From Limimaricola sp964022235 (GTDB lineage: Bacteria; Pseudomonadota; Alphaproteobacteria; Rhodobacterales; Rhodobacteraceae): a stretch of 64,000 nt of DNA. Below, in pieces: positions 1 through 8,880 of the stretch; position 1 is the first letter of the stretch; each line of letters starts with the position of its first letter. The position numbers and the translations under genes are program-made. The stretch is from NCBI RefSeq assembly GCF_964022235.1, contig NZ_CAXHZL010000015.1:1-64000 (forward strand). The letters run 5' to 3'. Below the pieces are notes generated by a model. The model was not told the DNA's origin. It did not search any database and saw nothing but the letters and a program-made list of their open reading frames with translations.

Positions 1-1
1 G

Positions 2-226
2 ACGATGGCCTACAAGATCAACAAGAACCGCAAGGGCCACTATGCCTTCCTGCGCTCGGACGCCCCGTCGCCCGCCGTGCAGGAAATGGAGCGCCTGATG
101 CGCCTGCATGACGACGTGATGCGCGTCCTGACCATCAAGGTCGACGGTCACGAAGAGGGCCCCTCGGTCCAGATGCAGAAGCGCGAAGAGCGTAGCGACC
201 GTGGCGAACGCCGCGAGCGTCGCTGA
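2..226 (+). CDS. rpsF: 30S ribosomal protein bS6, C-terminal part (5' end outside window)
   Basis: The reading frame is open from the first bases of the window and ends at 226, so the first part of the gene lies outside. The visible 73-74 residues carry the usual end of bS6, with the sequence YAFLRSDAPSPAVQEMERLMRLHDDVMRVLTIKV cut here to its key parts (AVQEMERLMR, DDVMRVLTIKV) and then a charged Lys/Arg/Glu tail. bS6 binds bS18 on the platform of the small subunit. It is followed after 24 bases by rpsR and then rplI, the standard rpsF-rpsR-rplI operon order. Identification is by family knowledge plus gene order and is very safe. Confidence 0.97.
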   Translation, partial: TMAYKINKNRKGHYAFLRSDAPSPAVQEMERLMRLHDDVMRVLTIKVDGHEEGPSVQMQKREERSDRGERRERR

Positions 227-250
227 TCGCCCTCAGGAAAGGATAGCATA

Positions 251-478
251 ATGGCCACCAAACCGTTTTTCCGTCGCCGCAAGACCGACCCCTTCGAGGG
301 CGAGAACGCGCCGAAGATCGACTACAAGGACACCCGTCTCCTGCAGCGTTACATTTCCGAGCGCGGCAAGATCGTGCCCTCGCGCATCACCGCCGTCGGC
401 TCCAAGAACCAGCGCAAGCTCGCCCAGGCGATCAAGCGCGCCCGGTTCCTGGCGCTGCTGCCCTACGCCGTGAAATAA
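251..478 (+). CDS. rpsR: 30S ribosomal protein bS18
   Basis: A 75-residue basic protein with the bS18 signature (IDYKDTRLLQRYISERGKI, then RITAVGSKNQRKLAQAIKRA). The length is normal for the family. A purine-rich Shine-Dalgarno (AGGAAAGGA) sits at about 234-242, a suitable distance before the ATG. bS18 forms a pair with bS6 on the 30S platform, and here it lies between rpsF and rplI with a 24-base gap on one side and an 11-base gap on the other, so the three are co-transcribed. Confidence 0.98.
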   Translation: MATKPFFRRRKTDPFEGENAPKIDYKDTRLLQRYISERGKIVPSRITAVGSKNQRKLAQAIKRARFLALLPYAVK

Positions 479-489
479 GGAGACCGGAC

Positions 490-1074
490 ATGGACGTGAT
501 CCTCCTGCAACGTGTGGCCAAGCTTGGCCAGATGGGCGAAATCGTGAAGGTCAAGGACGGCTACGCCCGTAACTTCCTTCTGCCCCAGGGCAAGGCGCTC
601 CGCGCGAACGAGGCCAACAAGGCTCGTTTCGAGGACCAGAAGGCCCAGCTCGAGACCCAGAACCTCGAGTCCAAGAAGGACGCCGAGGCGATGGCCGAGA
701 AGCTCGACGGACAGCAGTTCGTCGTGATCCGCTCGGCCTCCGACGGCGGCGCGCTCTACGGCTCGGTCACCACGCGTGACATCGCCGAATCCGCCACCGC
801 CGAAGGCTTCAGCGTCGACCGCAAGCAGGTCGTCCTGCGCGGCCCGATCAAGGACCTCGGCATCCACGACGTCTCCGTCGTGCTGCACCCCGAGGTCGAG
901 GCGACGATCGAGATCAACGTCGCCCGCTCGAACGAAGAAGCCGAGCTTCAGGCTTCGGGCAAGTCGATCCAGGACCTCGCCGCGGAAGAAGAAGCCGCAG
1001 CCGAGTTCGAGATCCAGGGCCTGTTCGACGACATCGGTGGCGCTGCCAACGACGACGACGGCTCCGAAGGCTGA
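490..1074 (+). CDS. rplI: 50S ribosomal protein bL9 with long acidic C-terminal tail
   Basis: The N-terminal domain is textbook bL9: MDVILLQRVAKLGQMGEIVK followed by DGYARNFLLPQGKA, which contacts 23S rRNA. A long helix and the C-terminal domain (residues about 70-150, with SDGGALYGSVTTRDIAE) follow. At 194 residues it is about 45 longer than the E. coli protein because of an acidic tail rich in Glu, Ala and Asp (AAEEEAAAEFE, GAANDDDGSEG). Such tails are common in Alphaproteobacteria. AGGAGA at 478-483 is the ribosome binding site. This is the last gene of the operon; a strong terminator follows. Confidence 0.98.
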   Translation: MDVILLQRVAKLGQMGEIVKVKDGYARNFLLPQGKALRANEANKARFEDQKAQLETQNLESKKDAEAMAEKLDGQQFVVIRSASDGGALYGSVTTRDIAESATAEGFSVDRKQVVLRGPIKDLGIHDVSVVLHPEVEATIEINVARSNEEAELQASGKSIQDLAAEEEAAAEFEIQGLFDDIGGAANDDDGSEG

Positions 1075-1101
1075 GGCTTTCGACCCTTGGAACTGCAAAG
1101 A

Positions 1102-1130
1102 GGGGCCGCATCGCAAGATGCGGCCCCTTT
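1102..1130 (+). terminator. Rho-independent terminator of the rpsF-rpsR-rplI operon
   Basis: A perfect 11-bp stem (GGGGCCGCATC at 1102-1112 and GATGCGGCCCC at 1117-1127) with a GCAA tetraloop is followed by TTT. It starts 27 bases after the rplI stop. This is a canonical intrinsic terminator. Confidence 0.93.
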
Positions 1131-1250
1131 CGCTTGGCATGGTACGATTTCGCGCTCTGGAAGATCGGCTGGCGCGGGCTATCTGGAGCGCCCGTGGGGG
1201 CGTTCGGCGACCCGCAAGACCGACAATCAGGACCGAGAAATGAGAGCGTT

Positions 1251-2243
1251 TTGAACGTAGCGACCAGCGATCAGATGCAGCAAGGTCCCGACCGGCTCAA
1301 CGAGGCGATGCTGCTCGAGACGATCCGTCACGCGAGACTGCCACTGTGCATTACCGACCCGACCCTGCCCGACAATCCTATCGTTTTCGCCAACACGGCG
1401 TTTTGCGACCTGACCGGCTATACGGTCGAAGAGGTGGTGGGGCGCAACTGCCGGTTTTTGCAAGGGGCCGACACCACGCCCGAAAGCATCGCCCAGATCC
1501 GCCGCATCATCCATGAGCGCCGGGTCGATACGGTCGAGATCGTGAATTATCGCAAGGACGGCAGCACCTTTCTCAATGCGCTGCAACTCGGCCCCATCCT
1601 CGATGAGGACAGAGAGCCGATGCTGTATTTCGGCTCGCAGATCGACACCTCTACCCGGCGCGACGCCGAACGCGCCGCGAGGCAGCTTGCCGATCGCGAG
1701 CTGGGCCACCGGCTGCGCAACATCGTCAACGTCATGTCGGTGATGATCCGCATGTCGGCGCGCGAGGCGGCCGATATCCAGGCCCTGGCCCGGACGGTGG
1801 ATGGCCGGCTCAAGACCCTGAGCGATGCGCATTTCCGCACCATCGAGCGGCCTGGCGAAAGTGCCGCGCATATGCGCGAGCTGCTGGCCCCGATCCTCAA
1901 GGCCTATGCGCCACGCGGCGAGGGTCAATTCACCTATGAAGGCCCCGACCCCAAGGTGCCCGCCAATCTCGTCTCGGCGCTGACGCTCACCGTGCACGAG
2001 CTGGCCACCAATGCGGTCAAGCACGGCGCGCTGGGTGACGAGGGCGGTCATGTCGCGATCGCCGTCTCCGAAGCCGACGGGCTGTCGCTGTGTTGGCAGG
2101 AGCGGGATGGCCCCGAGGTCGTGCCGCCCGAGCGCCGCAGCGGCTCGGGCATCATCCGCTCGCTGATTTCCAGCGTCGGCGGCACGCTCGACCTCGACTG
2201 GCGCCCCGAGGGGCTGGTGGCGACGCTGCGCTTCGGCGGCTAG
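1251..2243 (+). CDS. Blue-light LOV-domain HWE-family sensor histidine kinase
   Basis: Soluble sensor kinase of about 330 residues. A PAS/LOV domain holds the flavin-adduct motif GRNCRFLQGAD; its cysteine codon is at 1449-1451 (residue 67 from a 1251 start). After a short helix comes the kinase H-box LGHRLRNIVNVMS with the phospho-acceptor His at 1707-1709 (residue 153), the N-box HELATNAVKHGAL and a WQE tripeptide before ERDGP. H, WxE and HxRN together mark the HWE family, typical of alphaproteobacterial light and general-stress signalling. In this family blue light forms a Cys-FMN adduct and changes autophosphorylation. The start is unsure: the frame is open from 1134, with GTG 1194, TTG 1251 and ATG 1275 possible; 1134 overlaps the upstream terminator region. 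No partner regulator is adjacent. Confidence 0.88.
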   Translation: MNVATSDQMQQGPDRLNEAMLLETIRHARLPLCITDPTLPDNPIVFANTAFCDLTGYTVEEVVGRNCRFLQGADTTPESIAQIRRIIHERRVDTVEIVNYRKDGSTFLNALQLGPILDEDREPMLYFGSQIDTSTRRDAERAARQLADRELGHRLRNIVNVMSVMIRMSAREAADIQALARTVDGRLKTLSDAHFRTIERPGESAAHMRELLAPILKAYAPRGEGQFTYEGPDPKVPANLVSALTLTVHELATNAVKHGALGDEGGHVAIAVSEADGLSLCWQERDGPEVVPPERRSGSGIIRSLISSVGGTLDLDWRPEGLVATLRFGG

Positions 2244-2806
2244 AGCGGCGCGAGCCTCCGCTTGAGCACCTTGGCCGGGTTGCCGCCCACCGTGGCCCCT
2301 GCCGCCACGTCGCGCGTCACCACCGCGCCCGCGCCGATGATCGCGTCGTCGCCCACCGTGACGCCGGGCATCAGGAGCGCGCCGCCGCCGATCCACACAT
2401 TCGCGCCGATGCGGATGGGCTGGCCGAATTCCAGCCCGTCCCGCCGCGCTTTTGCGCCGCGCGGGTGGTCGGGCGTCAGGATCTGCACCCCCGGCCCGAT
2501 CTGTGTCAGATCGCCGATCGAGATCTCGACCACGTCGAGAAGCACACAGTTGAAGTTTAAGAACACGCCGTTGCCGAGCCGGATGTTCATGCCGTAGTCG
2601 CAATGAAACGGCGGCCGGATCACCGCCCCCTCGCCCACATGCGCCATGATCTCCGACAGCTTCGCGTGACGCTCGGCCGTCGGTGCGACCGACATCGCGT
2701 TGTATTCGGCCATCCATTCCTTGGCCCGCCAGGCAAGCGCCTGAAGCTCGGGGTCGCCCGCGCGGTAAAGCTCGCCCGCCAGCATCTTGTCCTTTTCGGA
2801 TCGCAT
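2240..2806 (-). CDS. Maltose/galactoside-type O-acetyltransferase (left-handed beta-helix)
   Basis: A 188-residue member of the NodL/LacA/Maa hexapeptide acetyltransferases. It opens with the Mac domain (KMLAGELYRAGDPEL, then WRAKEWMAEYNAM), followed by HCDYGMNIRLGNGVFLNFNC, the HPRG region with the catalytic-type histidine in LTPDHP, and hexapeptide repeats (IGANVWIGGGALLMPGVTVG, IIGAGAVVTRDVA, VGGNPAKVL). The family moves acetyl from acetyl-CoA to a sugar hydroxyl; the substrate cannot be told. Start 2806 is chosen because GAGGAGGGTGAG precedes it, whereas the longer frame has none. Its stop and that of the convergent LOV kinase share the palindrome CTAG at 2240-2243. Confidence 0.9.
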   Translation of the reverse strand: MRSEKDKMLAGELYRAGDPELQALAWRAKEWMAEYNAMSVAPTAERHAKLSEIMAHVGEGAVIRPPFHCDYGMNIRLGNGVFLNFNCVLLDVVEISIGDLTQIGPGVQILTPDHPRGAKARRDGLEFGQPIRIGANVWIGGGALLMPGVTVGDDAIIGAGAVVTRDVAAGATVGGNPAKVLKRRLAPL

Positions 2807-2973
2807 CTCACCCTCCTCGTTGCGGGGCGAGAACAGCACCCTACCCCGCGCGCGTCCAGCGGCTTTCCGTCGCGGCAGGGGGCGAAAGGTCATTCCCCCG
2901 TGACACGAAGCGGCTAACCTCGCGGCCATACGAGCGGGGGCGCGCGATCCCCGACACCATCAGGGAGACGATC

Positions 2974-4929
2974 ATGACACTGATCCTGAACCGCCGCGGG
3001 TTTCTGGCCGGAGGCTCGGCCATGCTGGCATTGCACCCCTTTTCCGTGAAGGCCCAAGGGGGACAGGCGCATCTGCGCATCATGGAAACCACGGACATCC
3101 ACGTCCACGTCTACCCCTACGACTATTATGCCGACAAGGAGATCGACACCGTCGGCCTCGCCCGCACCGCTTCGCTGATCGAGGACATCCGTTCGGAGGC
3201 CACCAACGCGGTGCTGTTCGACAACGGCGACTTCCTGCAGGGCAACCCGATGGGCGACTACATCGCCTATGAGCGCGGCATGCCCGAGGGCGCGATGCAC
3301 CCGGTGATCGAGGCGATGAACAGCTTGGGCTTCGACGCCTCGACGCTGGGCAACCACGAGTTCAACTACGGGCTGGAGTTCCTGATGAACTCGGTCTCGG
3401 GCGCGGCCTTCCCGATCGTTTCGGCCAACGTCGTCAAGACCATGGGTGCCAGCCCGACCGAGGACGAGACCCTCGTGCCGCCCTACGTGATCCTCGACCG
3501 CGAGATCACCGACGGCGCGGGCGAGACCCACGCCATCCGCATCGGCGTCATCGGCTTCGTGCCGCCGCAGATCATGAACTGGGACCGCAAGCACCTCGAA
3601 GGCAAGGTCGAGGCGCGCGACATCGTCAACGCCGCCAAGGCCTACGTGCCGAAGATCCGCGAGGAAGGCGCCGACATCGTCATCGCGCTGTCGCACAGCG
3701 GCATCGGTGCCGCCGAGCACACCGAGGGGATGGAGAACGCCGCGATTCCGCTCGCGGGTGTCGAGGGCATCGACGTGATCCTCACCGGGCACAGCCACCT
3801 CGTCTTTCCCGGCCCCGATTACGAAGGCCGCGAGGGCGTCGACGTCGAGGCAGGCACGATCAACGGCAAGCCGGGCGTGATGGCGGGCTTCTGGGGCAGC
3901 CACATGGGCCTGATCGACCTGATGCTCGAGCGCGACGGCGACGGCTGGCGCGTGGGCGAGGCCGAGGTCGAGGCGCGCCCGATCTACGAGCGCGGCGAGG
4001 ACCGCTCGATCACGGCACTGGTCGAAAGCGACGCGGCGGTGCTGGAGTCGGTCGCGCAGGAGCATCAGGAAACGCTCGACTACGTGCGCCGCGCCGTGGG
4101 CAAGACCGACGCGCCGCTGCACAGCTACTTCGCGCTGGTGGCCGACGATCCCTCGGTGCAGATCGTCTCGAACGCACAGACCTGGTACATCGAGCAGATG
4201 CTCAAGGGCACCGAGCACGAGGGGCTGCCGGTCCTCTCGGCGGCCGCGCCCTTCAAGGCAGGCGGCCGCGGCGGGCCGGAGTATTACACCGACGTGCCCA
4301 CCGGCGACGTGGCGATCAAGAACGTGGCCGATCTCTATCTCTATCCCAACACCGTGCGCGCGGTGCGGGTGACCGGCGCTCAGGTCAAGGACTGGCTCGA
4401 GCGCTCGGCGGGCATGTTCAACCAGATCGAGCCGGGCAAGGAAGATCAGGTCCTCTTGAACGACGACTTCCCCTCCTACAACTTCGACGTGATCGACGGG
4501 GTCAGCTACCGCATCGACCTCAGCGCATCGGCGAAGTTCGACCGCGACGGCAATGTCGTGGCCGAGGGCGACCGGATCAAGGATCTGAGCTTTGACGGCC
4601 AGCCGATCGACCCCGATCAGGAGTTCATCATCGCCACCAACAACTACCGCGCCTCGGGCGGCGGGTCGTTCCCGGGGGCCGACGGCTCCACGGTGGTGTT
4701 CGAGGGGCCGGACACCAACCGCGACGTGATCGTGCGCTATATCGTCGAACAGGGCACGATCAGCCCCTCGGCGGATGCCAACTGGAGCTTCGTGCCGATG
4801 GACGGAACCACGGTGCTGTTCGACACCGGCCCGCGCGCGGCCGAATACATCAACGACGTGAAGGGCGTGCAGATCGCGCCCGCGGGCGACGGGCCGGACG
4901 GCTTCGCCCGCTTCGTGATCCGGCTCTAG
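2974..4929 (+). CDS. cpdB: Tat-exported 2',3'-cyclic-nucleotide 2'-phosphodiesterase / 3'(5')-nucleotidase
   Basis: A 651-residue periplasmic metallophosphoesterase of the 5'-nucleotidase family. The N-terminus has a twin-arginine motif (NRRGFLAGG, residues 6-14) and a short hydrophobic stretch. The catalytic half shows ETTDIHVHVYPYDYYAD, LFDNGDFLQGNPMGDY, STLGNHEFNYG and ILTGHSH, the two-metal ligands of the family. The C-terminal nucleotidase domain has ASGGGSFPG and the Asn-rich IATNNYRA. The PYDYYAD insertion is typical of CpdB instead of UshA. It salvages extracellular nucleotides, releasing nucleosides and phosphate. ATG 2974 follows CAGGGAGACG and starts right at the signal peptide; the frame is open much further upstream but that part is not signal-like. 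Confidence 0.92.
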   Translation: MTLILNRRGFLAGGSAMLALHPFSVKAQGGQAHLRIMETTDIHVHVYPYDYYADKEIDTVGLARTASLIEDIRSEATNAVLFDNGDFLQGNPMGDYIAYERGMPEGAMHPVIEAMNSLGFDASTLGNHEFNYGLEFLMNSVSGAAFPIVSANVVKTMGASPTEDETLVPPYVILDREITDGAGETHAIRIGVIGFVPPQIMNWDRKHLEGKVEARDIVNAAKAYVPKIREEGADIVIALSHSGIGAAEHTEGMENAAIPLAGVEGIDVILTGHSHLVFPGPDYEGREGVDVEAGTINGKPGVMAGFWGSHMGLIDLMLERDGDGWRVGEAEVEARPIYERGEDRSITALVESDAAVLESVAQEHQETLDYVRRAVGKTDAPLHSYFALVADDPSVQIVSNAQTWYIEQMLKGTEHEGLPVLSAAAPFKAGGRGGPEYYTDVPTGDVAIKNVADLYLYPNTVRAVRVTGAQVKDWLERSAGMFNQIEPGKEDQVLLNDDFPSYNFDVIDGVSYRIDLSASAKFDRDGNVVAEGDRIKDLSFDGQPIDPDQEFIIATNNYRASGGGSFPGADGSTVVFEGPDTNRDVIVRYIVEQGTISPSADANWSFVPMDGTTVLFDTGPRAAEYINDVKGVQIAPAGDGPDGFARFVIRL

Positions 4930-4936
4930 GCGATCC

Positions 4937-4960
4937 GGGCCGGGGCACCCGCCCCGGCCC
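4937..4960 (+). terminator. Strong GC hairpin after cpdB (terminator-like)
   Basis: A perfect 10-bp stem, GGGCCGGGGC (4937-4946) and GCCCCGGCCC (4951-4960) with loop ACCC, begins 8 bases after the cpdB stop. There is no T-run, so termination may rely on the hairpin alone or on Rho. From here to the end of the RTX gene at 5147 I see no gene. Confidence 0.6.
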
Positions 4961-5146
4961 CACCGTCATCGCGCCTGCGCAACGCCCGTACAAAGGCCCG
5001 GACACGCGCCCTCCCTCCCTGGGTGCTGCTCGCGGTCAGGCACGGCCTCTCGGCCTCCCTCCCCAGGTGGTTTCTCGATCCGCCTAAGGGGGAACGCCGC
5101 GCGATTGTGCCGCGATTTCCTGCGACCGGAAGCCCCTTGCTCTACG

Positions 5147-7936
5147 TCAGGCCGCGGCCAGAAGCGCCCGCGCCTCATGCGCGCGCAGCGTTGGGCGGGC
5201 CGAGGGGCCCCAGGCGTCAGGCGCGCTGCGCAGACCCGGGCAGGTCTGGAGCAGCCGCGCGCGCGACGGGCCGTCGAGGCCGATGATGCCGCGCAATCCG
5301 GGCTGGAAGCTCTCGGTCGCGGCCCCTTCGGCGGTGACGATCTCATGCGCGTCGAACAGCAGGTGGATATAGGTGACCTCGCCACCCTCCTCGACCGACA
5401 CGTCGTGCCCGTCGACCAGATGGCGCGCGGCGACCAGCACCTCGTCCTCGCCGAACAGGAGCTGCGCGCGGTAGCCTTCGAACAGCATCCGGTGCTGCGG
5501 CGAAACCCGCAGGTCGCGCTGCAACCCGTGCAGCACGCCCGGCCTGATCCGGATCGGTGCGCAATGGCCCGTGGCGGCGGTGCGACGGCTGCCCGCCCAG
5601 CGCAGCGGCTGCGGTCCATTATCGCGGGTCAGCACCAGATCGCCCACCGCCAGATCCTCGGCCCGGCGCGGCCCGAAGGGCGTGGCGATGCGGGTTCCGG
5701 CGGTAAAGCAGATCACCCGCTCCATCTGCGAGAACCGCAGCGTCGAGCCGTCATTCATCAGCACCGAGCCCGACAGCCCATCAGGGCCACTGATCATGCT
5801 GAGCGTCTCAAACTGCGAGGCGGAGCGCAGATCCAGCGTGTCGAACCCGTCTCCACCGGCAACGGTGGTGTCGCCGGCACCGGTCTCTCCGAGATCGTCG
5901 AAGAAGAAGGTGTCGTCGCCGGTCCCACCCATCGCCTCGTCGCCATGCGCGATATGGATCTCGTCGTTGCCAGCGCCGCCGTCGATCCGGTCGGCGCCCC
6001 GACCGCCGGTAAGCGTGTCGTTGCCCGCCCCGCCGGACAGCTCGTCGGCCCCGGCGCCGCCGATGATCTCGTCATCGCCGCCGCCGCCCGACAGTCCCGT
6101 GCCCGACCGGGTGGCCGAGGCGTCCATGCGGTCGGCCTGCGCGCTGCCCTCGACTGCCTCGATGCCGTCGAAGCTGGCGCTGTCGGTGCCAGACGCGAGA
6201 TGGCCGGTCTCGCTGTCGGCAAAGGTCACGTCGACCCCGCCCGACAGCGCGCTCGCGTCGATGGTGTCACGATCGCCGTGATCGAGATCTTCGCCGCCAT
6301 GGATGTCGTCGGTGCCGAACCCGTTGGTGAGCACGAAGCGATCACTGCCATGCCCACCATAGAGCCTGTCGTCGCCGCTCCCGCCCTTGATGGTGTCGCG
6401 GCCGGTGCCGCCATAGACAGTGTCATTGCCCGCCCCGGACGAAATCCGGTCGTTGCCGGCTCCGGCCATGATCACGTCGTCATCGCCACCCGGCGTGGTA
6501 ACCGAGTCGCCGCCATCGACGCGGTCGCCGTCAGGATCGCCCTTGTAATCGGCGTTGATCACGTCGTCGCCCGCCGTGCCCTCGACCGTGCCGTCGGCGC
6601 TGGGGATGCCCATCGCGGCGAGGGCCGCGGGGCTCGACACCTCGGCCGGGGCGACGCCCACCAGCGTCAGCGTCTCGCCGCCCGGAAACTCCAGCCGCGC
6701 GTTGCCCGCGCCGTTGTCCACCACCGTTACATCGGCGGTGTTGATCTGGTAGCCGTCGGCATCGGTCATGCCCGTCACGTCGATCCGGTCGCCGCCCGAA
6801 TAGCTGCCGTCATCTGCCCGGCGGGGGGCCTCGAAGCCGATGACCCGGTCGTCGCCCGAACCGTTGGCCAGCCGCAGCGTTTCGGTCCCGGCGCCGAGAC
6901 GGATGTTCTCGATCTCGCTGTAGGTCCAGATGCCGGTGCCCGCGCTGTTCGTGATGGTGCCGCTCTCGGCGTCGGCGCCGGTGAGATCGAGGGTGTAGTC
7001 GCGCACCGGGCTCGAATGCGTGTCGCCATGGGCGAAGGTCCGCGTGGCACCGAGGTCGATGGTGTCGCCGTGCGTTTCGCCAGTTTCGCCGCCGACGATG
7101 GTGGCGTCATCGAAATCGGCGCTAGGCATGAAGGTGTCGTCGCCCGCGCCACCATAGGCCGCGTCGGTCGAAGCGATGCCGTCATCGGTCGCGCCGCCGA
7201 CGACGAGCGCGTCGTCGCCTTCGCCGCCATGGAGCGTGTCGCTGCCGTTGCCCCCGATCAGTTTGTCATCACCCGCGCCACCAAAGATCGTGTCGTCGCC
7301 CGCGCGGCCATGGAGCAGGTCGTTGCCCGCACCGCCATAGAGCGAATCGTTGCCCGCGCCGCCATCGATGTGGTCCGCGCCGTCGCCGCCGGTCAGCGTG
7401 TCGTCCCCGGTGCCGCCGAACATCGAATTGTCGCCGCGTGTGCCCTCGATCGTGTCGTGGCCCGCGCCGCCATAGACGGTTTCGACGTCCTTGTCGTTCT
7501 CGTCAAAGCTGTCGTCGCCCGCGAACTGATCATAGGAGACCTCGCCCGCGTTCGCGTCTTCGATGCCGACGACGGTGAGATGGGTCCCCGGTGCGGGGGG
7601 GGGATCCTGAAAGACATAGAAGTCCTCGGAGGTGCCCTCCATCTCCAGCTCGTACATGGTGTACAAGTTCCCCGCATCGTCCTGCAGGGTATAGATTTCG
7701 TCGAGATAGATCGTGCCGGAGCCGGCATCGGTCGTGCCGCGCCGGATCGAAGTGGTCTGGCTGTGGTCGTCGCTGTGGCCTTCGTTGATGGTGTCGCCGG
7801 ACATCCGGTCGTCGTCGTCCTCGACCCGAAAGCTGTGGGTGGTCGCGCCGGGGACGGTGAAGTCGTCGCCCATGCCGATGAACGAGGCTTCGGTGAGGTC
7901 GCTCTCGGTGAAGCCTGAGAAAAGATAGGTCGCCAT
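5147..7936 (-). CDS. RTX calcium-binding repeat protein with C-terminal Hint domain
   Basis: A 929-residue secreted-type protein. The first 150 residues are a beta-rich unit (MATYLFSGFTESDLTEASF). Nonapeptide GGxGxDxLx repeats form three blocks near residues 155-245, 475-535 and 625-680 (for example GGAGNDSLYGGAGNDLLHG, GGAGADELSGGAGNDTLTGG); each repeat pair binds Ca2+ outside the cell. The last about 190 residues are a Hint/intein-like domain beginning VICFTAGTRIATPFGPRRAE and containing VGDLVLTRDNGPQPLRW and HRMLFEGYRAQLL. This RTX plus Hint layout is very common in Rhodobacterales and is presumed to be exported by a type I system; no secretion genes are adjacent. The substrate or adhesion role is unknown. 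The Hint cysteine (CFTAGT) is present, so autoprocessing is possible. Confidence 0.85.
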   Translation of the reverse strand: MATYLFSGFTESDLTEASFIGMGDDFTVPGATTHSFRVEDDDDRMSGDTINEGHSDDHSQTTSIRRGTTDAGSGTIYLDEIYTLQDDAGNLYTMYELEMEGTSEDFYVFQDPPPAPGTHLTVVGIEDANAGEVSYDQFAGDDSFDENDKDVETVYGGAGHDTIEGTRGDNSMFGGTGDDTLTGGDGADHIDGGAGNDSLYGGAGNDLLHGRAGDDTIFGGAGDDKLIGGNGSDTLHGGEGDDALVVGGATDDGIASTDAAYGGAGDDTFMPSADFDDATIVGGETGETHGDTIDLGATRTFAHGDTHSSPVRDYTLDLTGADAESGTITNSAGTGIWTYSEIENIRLGAGTETLRLANGSGDDRVIGFEAPRRADDGSYSGGDRIDVTGMTDADGYQINTADVTVVDNGAGNARLEFPGGETLTLVGVAPAEVSSPAALAAMGIPSADGTVEGTAGDDVINADYKGDPDGDRVDGGDSVTTPGGDDDVIMAGAGNDRISSGAGNDTVYGGTGRDTIKGGSGDDRLYGGHGSDRFVLTNGFGTDDIHGGEDLDHGDRDTIDASALSGGVDVTFADSETGHLASGTDSASFDGIEAVEGSAQADRMDASATRSGTGLSGGGGDDEIIGGAGADELSGGAGNDTLTGGRGADRIDGGAGNDEIHIAHGDEAMGGTGDDTFFFDDLGETGAGDTTVAGGDGFDTLDLRSASQFETLSMISGPDGLSGSVLMNDGSTLRFSQMERVICFTAGTRIATPFGPRRAEDLAVGDLVLTRDNGPQPLRWAGSRRTAATGHCAPIRIRPGVLHGLQRDLRVSPQHRMLFEGYRAQLLFGEDEVLVAARHLVDGHDVSVEEGGEVTYIHLLFDAHEIVTAEGAATESFQPGLRGIIGLDGPSRARLLQTCPGLRSAPDAWGPSARPTLRAHEARALLAAA

Positions 7937-8531
7937 GTGAGCCCCCGCCGCTGATCGTCAGAGACAGGAAACACCGACATTGGGGGGCTAGTGAGGCGAA
8001 GTCGGGCCAAAGCAAGGCCCGTTGTTTCCAAACCGCAGCGTCGTTCGCCGAATTTGTCGTATTCGCGCCCGATTATGCACCATATTTTCAGGGCCGCGCC
8101 GGAACGCGGCCCCATCTGATCATCCTGGTCCGTCAGACCGGCTGCGCCGCCCTGCGGGGCGCGGAGCCCGGATCGAACAGGCCGTAGCCCGCAACCTTGA
8201 GCAAACACAGCGCCGGGACGACGTAGGACAGCGTCGTCGATAGCAGCACGCTGATGCTGGTGCTCCCCCATGGCCACGTCCGGCTTGCACAGGCCATGGC
8301 TCGCGCCTTGTGTCGGGCGAGCCGAAGATCGGTCAATCGACGGCGCGGGCGGAGCAAGGCGCGTTAACGCCCCAGAGAGATTACGACCTGCAAAGCCATA
8401 GCGCTCTCTACGCGCCCAGATCCGCGCCACCTCATTGCCATTTGGGCAACGACCTCGCCGCAATTCTGTTCTTTATTAGACCATCGACGGCCTCGATAGT
8501 CGCCCCATGACGACAAGGAGCGACGAGCCCC
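7937..8531. other. 595-base intergenic region with hairpin and a possible small membrane ORF
   Basis: No convincing gene. A perfect 8-bp GC stem (GGGCCGCG 8091-8098, CGCGGCCC 8105-8112) lies in it. On the minus strand a frame ending at 8133 encodes a hydrophobic stretch (STTLSYVVPALCLLKVAGYG) and could be a small one-helix protein of about 45-55 residues, but it has no clear ribosome binding site. The promoter of the ferredoxin gene and the promoter of the RTX gene must lie at its two ends. Around 8450-8475 the DNA is AT-richer, as expected of a promoter. Confidence 0.4.
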
Positions 8532-8873
8532 ATGGCCTACGTGATCGCGGAACCCTGCATCGATATCAAGGACGGCGCCTGCACCCTCGCCTGCCCGGCG
8601 GACTGCATCTACGAGGGCGGCCGGATGTTCTATATCCATCCGGGTGAGTGCATCAATTGCGGGCTGTGCCTGTCGATCTGTCCGGTCGATGCGATCCACT
8701 ACGATCAGGACCTCTCCGAGGCGGACCGGCCCTTCGAGGCGGTGAACCGAGAGTTCTTCGGCGCGGAGGTTTCCGGCCTCGGCGATCCCGGCGGCTGGGA
8801 CAAGTCGGTCTCGGTCGAGGCCGACCACCCGCGCGTCGCCGCCCATCCCAAATCCGAACGCCAGATTGCCTGA
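8532..8873 (+). CDS. 7Fe ferredoxin ([3Fe-4S][4Fe-4S]), FdxA type
   Basis: A 113-residue soluble electron carrier. Cysteines at residues 9, 17 and 50 match the [3Fe-4S] ligands, and 21, 40, 43 and 46 the [4Fe-4S] ligands of Azotobacter ferredoxin I; Cys25 matches its free cysteine. The motifs are CIDIKDGACTLACPADCIYE and CINCGLCLSICP. The CxDxKDxxC form resembles the actinobacterial 7Fe type more than the usual proteobacterial FdxA with CIKCKYTDC. AAGGAG precedes the ATG. The next gene starts 7 bases after its stop, so it is co-transcribed with a sugar-acid/amino-acid type lyase and a dehydrogenase, an unusual partnership that hints at an electron-transfer step in that pathway. Confidence 0.88.
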   Translation: MAYVIAEPCIDIKDGACTLACPADCIYEGGRMFYIHPGECINCGLCLSICPVDAIHYDQDLSEADRPFEAVNREFFGAEVSGLGDPGGWDKSVSVEADHPRVAAHPKSERQIA

Positions 8874-8880
8874 GGTGCAG

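Noticed and set aside
5105..7918. A 937-codon open frame on the plus strand opposite the RTX gene
   Set aside because: It is the mirror of the Asp/Gly-rich RTX repeats in GC-rich DNA. The minus strand has clear RTX and Hint motifs; the plus frame is only Ala/Val/Arg-rich.
7393..8463. A 356-codon minus-strand frame overlapping the RTX gene start
   Set aside because: It is a shadow frame, rich in Arg/Ser/Thr, crossing the RTX start region; only a short hydrophobic stretch near 8133-8270 deserves mention.
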